Positions 1 through 13,475 of a DNA stretch of 64,000 bases are shown one piece after another. The DNA comes from Phoebastria nigripes (Eukaryota; Chordata; Aves; Procellariiformes; Diomedeidae), in NCBI GenBank assembly GCA_035582835.1, contig JAYKAV010001245.1, positions 684,851 to 748,850 of the forward strand. The letters are read 5' to 3'. Positions within the stretch are counted from its first letter, which is position 1. Each line of letters begins with the position of its first letter. The translations under genes were made by a program, and so were the position numbers. Under the pieces are notes generated by a model that was given only the letters and a program-made list of their open reading frames with translations, was not told the DNA's origin and ran no database searches.

Positions 1-3000
1 AGGGCTTCTTCAGTAGTAAATGCTGGCTGAAAAACAAATCATAATCCCGTGCTTAAGACGTTCTCCCAGGATATTGCCTGGGGCAAAACTTAAATCTCAG
101 AATACAAAACAAAGGCAAATAGAAGACATGAGCAATTCCAACAGCACATGAACACTTTTGACAAAGCCTAGGTTTAGTTTTAAAACATTTCTCCAACTGA
201 AAAATATTTACAGCTGAAAAAACTATAGGCTTATCAAAAAAGACCTCTCTGAACTGTACAGGTATGAATTCCAAGCATGGAAATTGAACTCAAATCAAAT
301 ATATTCTGAACTATCCAACTGAGGAATTTTAAATATAATAATCCTTTTTATATAGATTTTAGAAGCTTAAAATAATGAACACATTACACAAACTGATACT
401 GATGCAATAGTACAACTAAGAGTATATCTAGTGATGCAAATTAAAAAAATATTCCTTTTCCCCTTAGAGGTATACAAGGAAAACCCAAAACCTTCTTAAA
501 ACCAAACTCTGTGAAAGCTAAAGGGAGAAGAAGGAGGAAGGAAAACTGATGGTGTAGCAGAGAAGACAGAAGCTTTTTAGACTTGCCTTTCAAGTCTGAC
601 AATAATTTGCCCTGACATCTCGACAACGCTACTTTTTCCAGTAGAATTCTCCCCCCCGGTCCAACAAAAGAAAAGGTCATAAATAGTTCTCTACATGCAG
701 CATACACACGCTCTGTGCAGCATGCCGAAAACAGAAGAAGGAAACTGCTATAGGATCATACCTATAAATGAGTTTTATCCAACACTTGATTTTTGCACAT
801 GGACTTTAAGTGAAGGTGTTTTCCTCCTATTTAACAAAAAGGGTATTAAAGATATACTTGCCTTCAGACACCAGTATTTGATTCAGAAAAAAGACATCTG
901 AACCATGAGGCTCCAAGTTGTGTCAGTAGTTTACAGTGGTAAGTTTCTTTCACCAAATATTCTTCTGTTCTCTGGTATTTCCAAGTCGAGTGCAGTTTAG
1001 CTGAGGAGTAATTCCAGAGGCACGCCTGAGAGCGGTTATGAATGAACACCAAAGCTCCCAGAGCCCTGTTGGCCACTGTACTTGGCTGCACCTCCTCGCT
1101 TGCTAACACTCCTGCTCAGCTCCTCCCACCCAAAGTAAATAGGCTTGCTCACTGCTCAGGTTTCAACAGTTTTCATCTCAGCCCTTATGAAATTCTCAAG
1201 GTCACAGTTCAGGTTCAAGCAGGCCAGCTCTGCAGAGATTGTCATGGAGAAAGAGAACTTGCTCGAGAAGTTTCACGGTAATCAGCCCTGCTGTGCCTTT
1301 CAAACCCAGTACCATGCTGTCATAAAGCTATAACCCACACAGAAAGGAGTACACGCAATTTACCCAAGCCACAAATACTGGGTGGAGTGGCATTTCAGAA
1401 ATGGCAAGTTTTAATAAACACACAATGACTTGCAGAGAGGAATGTGCCAGAGTATGCATTACAGTAAGAAAGCAGGAGGTCAAAATAATAGATTCAGGAG
1501 ACTAACCACACACAGCAGAACTTAAAACATTTCACAAGAAATTCAGTCTGGTAACGCAAGCTAAAACCGGATTATTTAGGGGTCAAACTCCTTCCTTGAT
1601 TACTGTGACTAGAACCTCACTCACACCCTGTTTGAGACAAGCATCACTAAAGCTATTCCAAATAAGTCGCACAATTTTGCAGAACTGGGGCTTCACCTCC
1701 ATGAGGTACGCTCCATCATAAAACTTAAAAGTGACCACCCGTGTCACTGGGGTCAGGTCCCTGCAGCAGTACAAGAGGTATTAATCCAACACTACCTAAA
1801 GAACAACCAATCCACATGGCTCCTATACACTGCTGATTACAAAATACTTCCTCATCATCAAAAGACAAGGTAAGACAAATTAAAACACCTCCCAAGAACA
1901 TCGCAAGAGACACCAAGACTCCCCAAGTGCAACGGCTTACAAGGTTTTAGACAGAATTCCCACGTGGCAGAGAAAGCAAAAGTGTTAACATTTTTCTAAG
2001 ACATTAGACACACTTACTCTACAGAGAAGGTGCTGGACTTCAGAAGTAGTATTTACGGTTAATATGGAAGTGTTAAAAAATAAGCTTGTCGGAGAGCCTC
2101 AACAAGCCCTCTAGCAGTTTCTTCTCAAGTGCTGAGACAGTAAGACAGACTTATGGAAAGATGAAGTGAGGTAAAAAAGCATGACAGGCTTAGTAAGAAG
2201 TTGCTCTTACTGTATCAAGATAATAAATTATTTAGCCATTCTTCAGCTTCTCTATTCAAAGGACAGATATAGTGGAGGGAAACAGGAGATTGCATGAAGT
2301 TACTTCCATGACTAAGTCTGTCTAGAGGTAGAAAGTAAAGTCAAAGGAAAAATGAGAAGAAAAATAGAAATCATTATCAAAGATTAGATATAACCCAACT
2401 ACCCAGGAAACAGCTTGATCTGGAACCAGATAGATTGGCAAGATTTTACCATCTGCCAGCCAAATACCATTATCAAAAAGAAACATTAACACACTAAAAG
2501 TGCTAGTTGAAAGAAAAGCAGGAGCTGGCATTTAAGCAGTGATCAGTATTCTACCAGTGGAGTTACAGCCTCCCCCGTGCTCGATGCATGCATCTGCTAT
2601 AACCACAGGCATGCAGGATTTCTCTCTCCAGCTCCAACGCAGCGCCTCTCCGCTGCAGCTTCAGTCTCATGCACCCACACGAACGAACAGGATCTCACGA
2701 CCTCCTGGCAGAAACTTGGCCAAACCACTGAAGCCAAGTGCCCATCTCGGGAAGAGTTGCTAATACTTTGAAAAGGCTTCGAGTTCACTGACACGGGGCT
2801 GTATCTTTCCTTCCACTGGACCACAATAATCCCTCCTGTCCCTAACAGCTGGTAAAAGAAGATGTGTGCTACATCTCCAGAGCTTCTTGCACACTGACCA
2901 CCAGTGAGCCAGAACAGGGATGACGAGTCAGGAGCTCCAGATATTTCTTACCACCCAAACAAAATGTGCTGCCATTGCTGTCAACTGAGCCAAACACCTG

Positions 3001-6000
3001 AAACAAACGCTTTTTAAAGGCTGCAAGTTGTACAGGTCTACAACAAATCACCTCTAACTTGTCAGCTGTCTCATGTAGACAGCAATGTCCAAGTCTTGCA
3101 TTTTCTTGGTCATTATCATCCCATCATGCTGAAGGCATCTCATCCCTTCAGTAGTTAATAAGTGGTTTTTAGGGCCTACCGCTTGAAAACATCTATTTTT
3201 CACTCTCTACCTTGTCTCACATGCAAAAATAGTTAAATTTGTATTTTCTCCCCAAATGCAGCGTCCTACGGATTAAAATCATAGCATGTCCTTTAGATGT
3301 CTACTGTGGAGCAAACAGCCTTTCATACAAGCTCAGCACAGCCAAAAATACCCCTACTCTCCACCAAAAGCAGCTTCCCTCCTGCTTTCTATCCATTGTG
3401 ATCATCACCATTATTGGCAGACCTATAATTCTGCTTCCACTGTCAATCCACCTCCCTGCACCTAAGCCACTTCTGTTTCTCAGTCATGCAACACAGAATA
3501 CATTTTCATCATATTGCAAACTGAATTAACAGCTGCTACTACTCTACTGGAAAGGAAGGGCAGATCCTGTTTCTTGGTTCAGCTCAAGCTCCTTCTGGAC
3601 ACACATTTTCGCTGCTTACCTTTACTTGACAAGCTGACTTAAACAAAACAAAACAAAACAGACAGCAGCAAGATGCTGTTAATTTAGCTCAAAGATTTAC
3701 ATTACTGTAAAATATCTCCTCCTTAATCTTTATCATCCTAACACACTTTTCCCAGATACTACTCACATTTTCAACCCATCTGCATCTCATCAATGCTTTG
3801 GATAAAGATAGGAAAAATACTGAGGGCTGATGCAGTCAAGTTCAGAAGCCAGGAAGCTTGTCTGCACAGGTCACTGTTCTCCACATGAAATACAGAAACT
3901 GGAGCTCCAAAATGTTAATGTGTTATCTGCTGAGTTGCCAGCCTTAAAGTATCAAATACAATACTGTCAACACAAGCACCACTGCTATTTGTTCCTGTTT
4001 AAGTATGGATGATGCTCCCATTAGTGACACCTGCAAATTAGAGTCCTCATTCAAAGCCACAAAAACCTAAAATGGCAAAATCTTTCTATAATTAATGTTG
4101 TGAATTTTGCATTCTTCTTCATGTGGATTTTCACCTCCTCACACTCTTAAAAAATAAACCCAGAGATTATCTCCCGAGCAAATAAACACATATGTAAATT
4201 ACTAGCAAGTGAAAAACTAGAAAAGCATTTCATCATGTATACTTTGTAACGTACACTCAAAGGCACACAAAGAACAGCAGCACAAACTCTCATTAAATAA
4301 AGCCATAAACAGACAATATAAATACTGGCAAAAAAAGAAAAGTCAGACATTTTCAAACATGCTATTACAGAATTTTTAATACTACTATCTTAGCTAGATT
4401 TCTCTCTTTACCACAAGTACAGCTTATTATTATTTAAGCATCTATGCTGTTTTCATAAAAAGTTTAAAATATGTTTTAACAGCATACTTATAAGTTAGAA
4501 AATACTAAAAAACCTCTCNGAGGAGACTTCTGATTTTTAATAAATTTTAAGTGATCACTATTTCTATATTAATCAATTTATTTATCAAACAAATAAAGCA
4601 GTATCCCGATGTAAGTCTGAGTTAACAAGATTTACAAGAATCCAATTTACCAGGGATAATTTGTGTAACAACATAAACAGCTTACATCAGCAAGCAGAGT
4701 TCTGCTCTACAGCTTTTGAAAATGCAGTCTTGGACTCGATATTTTTCATGTTCAATTTTTAACTGTAATAAAAACAGTTNTGTCAATGATTCCTTTTGGT
4801 TAAAAAAAGTAAAAACCCAAAAATAAGCTTGATAAAAGTTTAGTTGTTTGCCCATTAATGGTTAATAACATTTTCAACCATAGAATGCAAACACAGAAAA
4901 TGAGGTAAATTAACATTGTTCAATCTATGTGTCAACTGCTAGAATTGAAAGGTGTTTTAGCAGTCCTAACATCTATATGCACTACACTTACAAAAACATG
5001 GTCTTGGTGAGTTGGAAAGGCCACGCTACCTCACTAGAGCCTAAAACCACACCATCCCACAAACATAAGCAAAGCTTTACAGCAAAAGCTAACTCCCCAA
5101 ACCCATTAAAGTTTCCATCAAAAGGCTACTGAATTATTTAGGTCCAATTCCAAGTCTGACAATTCTAAATAAAATATTTAGCAAAAAAAAAAAGAACGAT
5201 CATTTAGAATGTTCAAGGCTTGGAAAAGTAGGAAGGTCAGCNTATCTTCAAAAGTGTTAAAAACATTATGTAAAATAAGAAGGTGCAAATTCTTCCTGCA
5301 AACATTATGCAGAAATGACAGTGTAAATAGGCTTTTGCTGAACAATTACTAGACAATGCTGCCAGATCAAGCTGTACTCTACATTNGTAAAACAGATCTG
5401 TACTGGGCTCCAAAAAGAAGACCCCCATCTCTGGCTCAGCGACATACTAAGTTCCATCTCACAAGAGTGAAAGGAGCAAGGAAGGAAGAAGTCATATTTT
5501 AAACTAAGAAACCAAGTACAGGAAAATAGAAGCTTTCTGAAATCCAGAGCTATGGTCACACAAATTAAAACCCAGTATTTATACACAGGAGCACTTAAAA
5601 TCATGAAATACATACCACTTAAAACTTCACAATGACACGTTACATGGTTCACCCTTGGTTCCAAAGAGGAAGCCAANGGACCAAGCAGATGTTAAATGTT
5701 TACCTCCACTCCCTCATATTAAGACTCAAATTATCATCTACTTTTAACCATATTCCTCATACTTGTAATTAGGATCTTACTTAAAACACAAGCAGAAGAC
5801 ACAAATTAAGCTTGTTCCAGTAGATTTTCCAAGTGATGGGCACTGAGCATGCCTCTCCCTGGACTGCTGCTGGCTGGCCAAAGAATCCGGCACACGTGGT
5901 GGTGTTTCCCCACCAACACCAAAGAGCTGCTTGCTCCAAGGACTGCCTCTTCACAGGTTTCTTTTCATTCCAACTCATTTATTTTTAACCACAAGCTCTA

Positions 6001-8337
6001 TACAAAACTGGCTTTGCCACACAGGCTCTTTTATTCAGGCAGCAGGAAACATAATTTAGGTAATGGTGGCCAAATAGCATCCAACAACATCCAACTGTCC
6101 AGCAGCAAGAGCCAAGTACCCATGTCACAGCTCCCTTTTATATACATTTAATCAGTTCTTTGTAGACTGTATCATACATTTTTCTGTTTTGATTCTCTTT
6201 TATCCTGTGCCTAGCACATTTTTGAATTGTTTATTTACATTACCCATCTCCTAAGGATGCATTCAGGTGCCAGTGACTAAAAGTATCTCCATTTAGTTCA
6301 TAGTAAATGCCTTTAAATACTGTATCTAAACATTTCCTATATTTCTGCATATTCTTATCATACAATACTACAGGTATATTGTAAAGACCTTTGTTAATTG
6401 GATTTCAGTTACAACAGTCAGCCTCAAGTACTCCATCACTTTACACTCTGTTCTACTTCATATTTTTCAGGCTTGCACAGCATATCTTGTTCCCTATGTA
6501 ATAAGCTCACATTTTCACCAGCACTGTAATTTCCTTGTAGGAATAACTACCACAGAATAACCACCCAACTTCTAAATGTGGGTCAACCACCTCCATAAAA
6601 ATCAAACCTACACCTCCCAAGTTGCAGATAGGCTAGAAGTTAGTAATTAAAGGTTGTTGAAGCCTAGCCCACATCATAACTTTTCACTACTGAAACTGAC
6701 TGCAAGCCAAATTCATTGGTTGATGAAACTACAGGCTCACTTCTAGTAGCGCTCCTGGAAGACTAAGTCAGTGATGACTGATGCTAAAAAAGGCACAGAT
6801 ACATTTAACCAGCTTAAAATCACTTATATAAGCTCTGAAATAATCAGAGGAAAAAAAATCAGAAGAGAAGACTTAATGTCTGCAAGGAGTTTGACGTAGC
6901 ACAATCAAATCTTAGTGCTTTTCAAGCCTGTTTTAATGACTTTCCTATGAGTAAAAGAAAGCCCTTAACAAAGCACAACAGTTTGCCTTTATAAATTAGT
7001 GGGAATAGCAATGTTAAAAGAAAGAATTTACTACAATATTCAAATACACTTATATAACTACAACATTTGTCTAGTACGGGATACAACACACTACACAGAG
7101 AAAATAACCAAAAGTTTCTTTAAACATAATAAAAATTACACACAAGTTATATATGTATATTCTACAGAAAATAATTCCAGACTATACACAACACAAGCCA
7201 AAGAACATCAAGTGCTGTTCCAGTGACATAACAGCAGCTTTTAGAAAATATATCAGAGCTAGCTGTGGGTAGCACTGAAAATACTACCATAATAATTCTT
7301 AAAATATACTAAAAGACTACCAGATTCAACATGGTAACAACTATCTTTGGTTTCAAAGTTTTTTTCTTTTTATCTGAACAGTACTGAATGGGAAAACAGG
7401 AAAATTTTTCAAAGTTACCTGAGAAACTGCCTTTATTACTCTGACAGACTAATATCATTACTTTGACAAAGCAAACTGTGAGAGTTAGGGAGGCCCATAG
7501 CAACAAAAAAATCTCAGGAACACTACTCATGGCAAGACCTAAAGGAAGCATAGATGACTAGCACAGCTGCCGAGAGTAAAAGGAGAGAGAATATTAATAA
7601 AAAAAGCCTGAAGTTTTCACTAAGGACTCCACACACCATAACAAACATGTCTAACGATAGTCCTAGTCAATAGGACAACACAAGCAGTTTCAAATGCAAA
7701 TAAGCATAAGGAGAGCAACTATGGCTTGTTTTTTGTTTTTGTTTTGGTTTTTGTTTGTTTGTTTTTTTTTAAACAGACTATCAACATGTCAGGTCTACCA
7801 AGGAGTTTCACTTTGCATCCAAACAGTTCACATGGATCCACTGAGAGTTTGTTTTCAACAGGTTTAGCAAGGCAGAGGCACTGTTTGAAAGCTGGAAAAA
7901 AGTAGTGCTGAGACTTTTTTTCCCCTTTCCTAAAGAGAAGGATCTTTCAGTAGAAGTAATTGTTAAAAAAAATCTTTACACAAAGGTTCCAGGCTTAGGT
8001 GATGTATCATAACACTTCTGCGTAAAGACACAACTTAAATACCTGAGACATTAACATGACCATTGGTTACAGGATTACACACAGGTAATGATTTACCATC
8101 ACGTGGACTGTTTTCCCACAAATCATAGCATGCTTTAATAAACTAGTGCACCATGCATTTTCTTCTCTTTCAGAATAACACATAAGGATACAAAGAATTA
8201 CATACAACATTTCAATATGCCTTCTTCCTTACCTCTTTCTTCTAAAAGGCAGTGGTTTTGAACCAACATTTGGAGCAGATAATTAATGTCAGCATTTAAG
8301 TTCTTTAAAACTTCTGCAAAAAATAGCTTTGTCTTAC
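1..8337 (-). other. OSBPL8: OSBPL8 intron after third coding exon (partial)
   Basis: This is AT-rich DNA downstream, on the minus strand, of the donor at 8336-8337. I searched the minus-strand frames for the next expected ORP8 segments (the lysine/serine-rich linker and the PH domain) and found none, so the following exon probably lies beyond position 1. The stretch holds AAAAC runs near 3641-3660, a T-rich tract at 7728-7771 and scattered single N bases. No transposon end, tRNA or convincing second gene was seen. The open frames here lack codon structure or any family resemblance. Confidence 0.7.
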
Positions 8338-8475
8338 CATGACTGTGGGCAGTTCCTGGGCTGAGAGATGGTTGGAGTAACTCTTTGGTTGGAGTAAAAT
8401 AGGCTTCTTTCCCCTGGCGCTGGCTCATTTTTCCTGGAGTTAAAAGCTGTGATTCATCGCTGTTTGTTACCACTG
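8338..8475 (-). CDS. OSBPL8: OSBPL8 third coding exon (ORP8 N-terminal region)
   Basis: This 138-nt exon is on the minus strand. It is bounded by a TTTTGTATTTCAG acceptor (AG at 8476-8477) and a GTAAGA donor (8336-8337). It enters and leaves in phase 1. The translation reads (T)VVTNSDESQLLTPGK, then MSQRQGKEAYFTPTKELLQP, then SLSPGTAHSH and a split glycine. This is near-identical to human ORP8, including the TPGKMSQRQGKEAY core. ORP8 is an ER-anchored lipid-transfer protein that exchanges phosphatidylserine for PI4P at ER-plasma membrane contacts; that role belongs to the family and is not visible in this exon. The exon codes for the low-complexity, phosphorylatable segment before the PH domain. 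The acceptor is a CAGCAG (NAGNAG) site; the first AG restores the Thr-Val-Val of the human protein. The open frame continues past the donor (see findings). Confidence 0.95.
8426..8428 (-). other. OSBPL8: Internal ATG, start of the short ORP8S isoform
   Basis: This ATG opens MSQRQGKEAY inside the third coding exon. A is at -3 and A at +4, a fair initiation context. In human OSBPL8 the short isoform begins at the matching methionine (residue 43 of the long form). Here it would be residue 43 of the joined bird reading as well: 14 codons, 12 codons, one split codon, then the 43rd. Use of this start in birds is inferred from conservation. Confidence 0.7.
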
Positions 8476-9944
8476 CTGAAATACAAAATGGATGCTCATT
8501 CAATGATATATGTGCTTGTGCATAGATTTCTATTAACAACTTCACTGCTATTTATGAAACTGGTATTCAAATGCTGTCTTGCGCAATTTTTCATTCTAGA
8601 AAATGAGGATTTCAAACTAGAGATTTGCTTTGGAGGGGACAGCAGAAAGGAGCCGACAAGACTGGTCTAAGATATGAGGCAGAAGGTGAAAACAAAAACT
8701 AGGAGGAGGAAGGAAAGGCTGGTACTGAATACAGATACAGCACTGAGCTGTTACTTAACTTCTGAAATGCTGCTTTCTTCGCCACTTTTGTGATAGTTCT
8801 TGGTTTAACTGGCCACAACACAGCCAACCCAGGAAACGGCTGTGCCATCCCAGAAAGCTAAGATGAACGTATGTACGTACATCACAAGAAACAAGTCTTA
8901 CTAATAAAGATCACGTATACACTCCGTCAAGGGAAAGGTTTAAAGCAGAAGACTTACTCTCCTTGAAACTTATCAGTCTGAAAGACTTGTTTGATGCCTT
9001 CTAGCTATTTGTAAGATCACCTGGCCAGCCATCCTGTTTATGGTGCCTGTACATTTCCTTAAGCTGTACACAACAAAACTGTACCTTTTTTGATAGTGGA
9101 AGAATGGCTGACTCAGTAACACCTGTCCTGCGGAAGTAGATATACTGATAAAAAGAGATCAGAGGGGGAAACAAAAGATGCTTACGAAAGAGCCTGCCTA
9201 CAAGATTGCAACTTACGATGCGGCTCATTTTAAGAGTTCCCAAGCTTTCCTCATACAGTTTTAAAAGTTCAGCAGAAGATCTAGTCTAAACAAACAAGTT
9301 CCATTCTCTGGATGGAATCTGCAAAGTACAGAGGCCCTCCTTGTAGCTTTATTTCTACTATTATTACAGTAACAGAAACATTTTTTCAGCAAAGCCTAGC
9401 ATAAACACAAGGCAGTATGAAGGACGCCAGGATACCCACCTGTACTATTTTCCTACATCAGATAAACCATCTAAAGCTCTGCTCCAGACAAACTATACCC
9501 TATGCAGACTGCTGCTCAGGAAAAATACGTGAGGAGAAGGACAAGGGAGGTAAAGAGGTAAAGAGCTCATTTTACCAGTTCAGAGTTCAAGTCTGTCAGT
9601 GTCAGAAGGCCAATACTTCAAAGTAGTGACTGACTTTGCTCTTCTTGTAGTACCATCAAACTAGCTTTTTATTTTCCTGCAGCTACAAGTAAGGGAAAAG
9701 GGGGGCAGCAAGGGAGTTGCTGAAGTCTTGGGAAGGGACTGCACCACAAAAGGTCCAGTATCTGAACTGAAAAATAAAAGGGGGCCTAGAAAACAGCTGC
9801 TTCACAGGCTTGCACAAAATGGGTCCCTTCTCATTTGTTTTAAAAATGTTTAAGGTGCACTGAAGTACCACCAACTTTCAATCAACTAGCTGAACGCTGC
9901 TCTCGAAGAGCCACTGGCCATTTAGCTCCACAGGAAGGGGATTT

Positions 9945-10085
9945 CACAGCCCCTCCCGCAGGTGCCCCCGGCCAGCCCCCCGCCGTGGGCAGCGCTCCGG
10001 CTCAGTGGGCACCCCGCGGGTAGGCACTCCATGGGTGGGTGCCTCGCCTGCCGCGCTGCCAGCCATGTCGGAGACCTGCTCTGCA
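9945..10085. promoter_or_regulatory. GC-rich intronic island, possible internal promoter
   Basis: Roughly 140 bp of GC-rich, CpG-containing sequence stands out against AT-rich intron. It lies about 1.5 kb upstream, in the sense of OSBPL8 transcription, of the exon that carries the ORP8S start codon. It has runs of C and G such as CCCCCGGCCAGCCCCCCGCC and several CpGs. No TATA box or clear first-exon donor on the minus strand was identified. An internal promoter is a position-based inference; it could also be a relic of an unrecognised repeat. Confidence 0.3.
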
Positions 10086-11663
10086 GCAGGAATTGCACTA
10101 ACAACCCTTCCTCGAGTGACCTGTGCAGAAGGCTCATTTCTGAACAGGCAGCGTGCAGCACCGCTAGTTTTTTTTTTTAAGCTTTAAGCTTTGGAAATTC
10201 CAAAGTTTTTTTAAGCTGTCGAGACGCAATCATTTCTCAGGCGGTACTGGCCAGTAATTTGGAGCGTAAGCGAGCTCTGCACACAAGTTTTACCAAAGCA
10301 TGAACTGAACTCAGTGATGTTAACTCAGTAACACCCACAGGGTTACAAGCTTCAAGTTCACTATTAAATTCATGTTCCTTTGTTAAGTCTGCAGACTCAA
10401 TTTGGGTCCTGCAAAGACTGCTAGCAGTGTCAGAAAGGCTCCTTTCCTACAAAACACAGTTTATGTATCACCTAAAATACCTTGTGGTAAGCACTTTGCA
10501 TGCCTGGGGATTCAAGATGCGCTTCTTAAATCAAGTGGGCTTTTGAGAAATTCAATCTATAAAGCTGAAGGATGATTAGCAGGAGAGTTTTAAAAACTCC
10601 TTTTTATACAAAGCATTATAAAAGTACTAAACAAATGGAAATAAATCAGTTAAGAACATAAATGTCTATCCACACTGTAGCAGCCACTAGGAAGAAGTTG
10701 TCCCCCTCCTTCAAAATGCCTCATCCTCATGCTCAGACGTTTGCTTTGGGGTGAGGGGGAAGACAAGGCAAGGCAGAACATACCTGTTGCTTTGAGCAGG
10801 GGAGAGTGAATAAGATTACTAAGAGGCTTTAATCTTTTTTCTCTAAAAGGCTGACTAATGACCTGATTTTTACAGGTGCCTGTGTAATCACAACTGTAAA
10901 ATCAGCAGGACCTTCAGGCAGTTAATGAGCTCTGTAAAGATATGCGTTAAGCATCTTACAGCAGGAGCTCTGGAACTTTAAAAGCCAGAGATGGAAACAA
11001 CGAAAGCTATTACAATGAAAAGGAAAAAGTAACTGGAAAGGAGAGAGGAGGGGGAAAAGGTATGGTAGTAACAAACCTGATGCCATTAAATCAAACACCT
11101 GCCACTCGGAAGCAGATATTTTTAAGAGAGTAGATTTAATTAGTACATATTAATAGATAACTCAGCAATTTGTAGAGGCTCTTTGGCTGCTGTTTATAGT
11201 TTCTGGTGGATTGATTTTATAAACACTATAAAAATGTATGGTACATATGTAAAGTCATCCATTTACTGACAACGTTTGATGGCCCTATAGTTAATTTTGA
11301 AATCATTTGAAGCACAGAATGATTTTATCCTGGAATTTCATTACATTCACAGAATAAAACAAACAGTTATACTGAAAGAGGGCAATGGTCATTTACTTTA
11401 GTGACCTTGCTCCTTGTGAAATAAAAGTTAGCATGAATGAATAAACGATGTTCCTAGTCAAACATGTTTTCTTATTTGCCCAAAATACTAAACTGAAACT
11501 TACAGTTTCGGACTCGTGTCCCCATGTACCTGCAGCGTACCTCAAAAACCACACTCAGTTTCTGACTAATCTTCAAAGCACTCACACTTTCTAGTGAGTT
11601 TTGGTGAGGACAACCAAAATACGATTTTTTTTTTAAAATGTTCCTGGGGAACGCCTCACCTAT

Positions 11664-12099
11664 GGAAATGATCAGAGGGCTGGAACACCTCTCCTATGAA
11701 GAAAGGTGAAAGAGTTGGGGTTGTTCAGCCTGGAGAAGAGAAGGCTCCAGGGAGACCTTATTGCAGCCTTTTAATATATAAAGGGGGCTTATAAGAAAGA
11801 TAGAGAAAGACTTTTTACCAAGGCCTGTAGTGACAGGACAAGGAACAACGGTTTTAAACTGAAAGAGGATAGATTTAGATTGGACATACGAAATAAATTT
11901 TTTACAATGAGGGTGGCGAGACACTGGAACAGGTTGTCCAAAGAAGTTGTGGATGCCCCATCCTTGGAAGTGTTCAAGGTCAGGCTGGACAGGGCTTTGA
12001 GCAACCTGGCCTAGTGAACGATGTCCCTGCCCATGGCAGGGTGGTTGGACTAGATGATCTTCAAAGGTCCCTTCCAACCCAAACAATTCTATGATTCTA
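11664..12099 (+). mobile_element. CR1 LINE 3' fragment
   Basis: This is a 5'-truncated CR1 retrotransposon in plus orientation, antisense to OSBPL8. It begins within the end of ORF2, where the remnant still spells SYEE-like and [13 protein letters not shown] text with stops and frame breaks. It finishes with the CR1 3' UTR: a GGTTGGACTAGATGATCTTC-type stretch, then TTCCAACCC and the tail ATTCTATGATTCTA. CR1 copies are usually 5'-truncated and end in this short tandem tail rather than poly(A). The copy is non-functional. It resembles the CR1 at 59983-61040 more than the one at 22766-23527. Confidence 0.93.
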
Positions 12100-12591
12100 A
12101 TTCTTCTTAGGTTTCACATGCCATCTCCACAACTTGAAAGACGGATTTGGTAGGCATATGCTCAACGTGTCTGACAAGACATACATTAGCATTGCCAACC
12201 ATTCCTTCCACTCAAAGGCCTTAAAGTGGTGATTTATTTTTAGACTTTCACTCAGGCTTCAGAGCACTCATCCAAGAGAAAGATGATCTCCATTCATCCC
12301 CTCCTTTACCTGAGTGAGTTTAAACCCATACCATCTATCTCCTTAAAGATGAGCAGAGGGTTATTTTAGAGAAGAAACATCACTTAGTAAATATCAAAGC
12401 CTTCTTGCGACTCTTTGGAAGGCACATTTCAATACCAACAGAACTATTAGAGTTGATAATACATACTTTGTTCAACTTCCTCATACTGGCCATAAAATTA
12501 CTAATACATAGTTTGTCAGTAAGATTCATGCATCAGAAGAAACACAAATTGGGGTCTTTACAGCCAATTTATTTCATCAGATAAAGCTATG

Positions 12592-12609
12592 AAAAAAAAA
12601 AAAAAAAAA
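12592..12609 (+). repeat. A18 homopolymer
   Basis: An uninterrupted run of 18 A lies in the intron. No target-site duplication or retroposed body was seen next to it. Confidence 0.95.
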
Positions 12610-13475
12610 TCTGAAGTGGCAGATTCCCAGTTCTTCTGTTTCTATAATGAGCATGTAAAGTGCCTACACTCTTGAAAATAGCACAAGGACATCAGATATA
12701 GGAAAAGGTTTATTATAATTCAATTCCGCATTATTCTTGAATGTCTAAAATAAGCAGTATCAGCTAAGACCATGGCTTCTGCACAGATTTCTCACCAAAA
12801 AGAAAGAATTTGTGCCTGCATCTTTCCCTTCCCCACATATGCAAACTCTTAATCCCAGGCAAAATTATTCTGCCAATCATACGATCATACTAACGCCCAT
12901 GAAACAATGGCACTAATGTCTCTGGCTGCACGTACGCACATACATACACACACTGAAGTTTTCCCTATCACCACACCAGATCCAATCCTTATTTGAGTAT
13001 TACAGTATATACACCTGTTCATTTCTGAAGATGTAAATTTATTGAAATTAAGTGAGCCATATAGCACTATAAACAGACAAGCGCAAAAATAAAACTGTTT
13101 CTGAACCATTATTTCCATGTCTTTATTATCTATACTACAATAACATTTGAAGGTTTCATTTCAAACTGATAAATGTATTTTTTTCTCTTCCAGGTAAGTA
13201 ATTTAAAAGATTTTTTTTTTTCTAGCCATGACTGGGAGAGGTGAAGAATAAACTTTTCCCACTAAAAAAAAAAGAAGGTTAATGTAGGGAAACAGTTAGA
13301 TGAGCAGTATGCCAGGTAAAATACTTTTCCAACAGTAAATTTTCATTGTACTTCAGCTTCTCAATTACAATACAGAAGAAAACCTAGTATTTAGCCCAAC
13401 AGCCTATGTGCAAAGATATATGCTAATTATTATGAACATATGTGCAAACATACTATAGGAGAGGGAGTCACTTAC

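Larger units (their letters stand above)
8476..13475 (-). other. OSBPL8: OSBPL8 intron between second and third coding exons
   Basis: About 5.0 kb lies between the donor at 13474-13475 and the acceptor at 8476-8477. It contains a GC-rich island at 9945-10085, a small perfect palindrome (arms CTTTGGAA/TTCCAAAG) near 10189-10205, a CR1 3' end at 11664-12099 and an 18-nt A-tract at 12592-12609. Apart from these I see only unremarkable AT-rich intronic DNA. Confidence 0.8.

Noticed and set aside
1583..1916. Two overlapping minus-strand frames as candidate OSBPL8 exons
   Set aside because: Their translations do not match the ORP8 linker, PH or lipid-transfer domain, and no suitable splice pair in phase 1 was seen.
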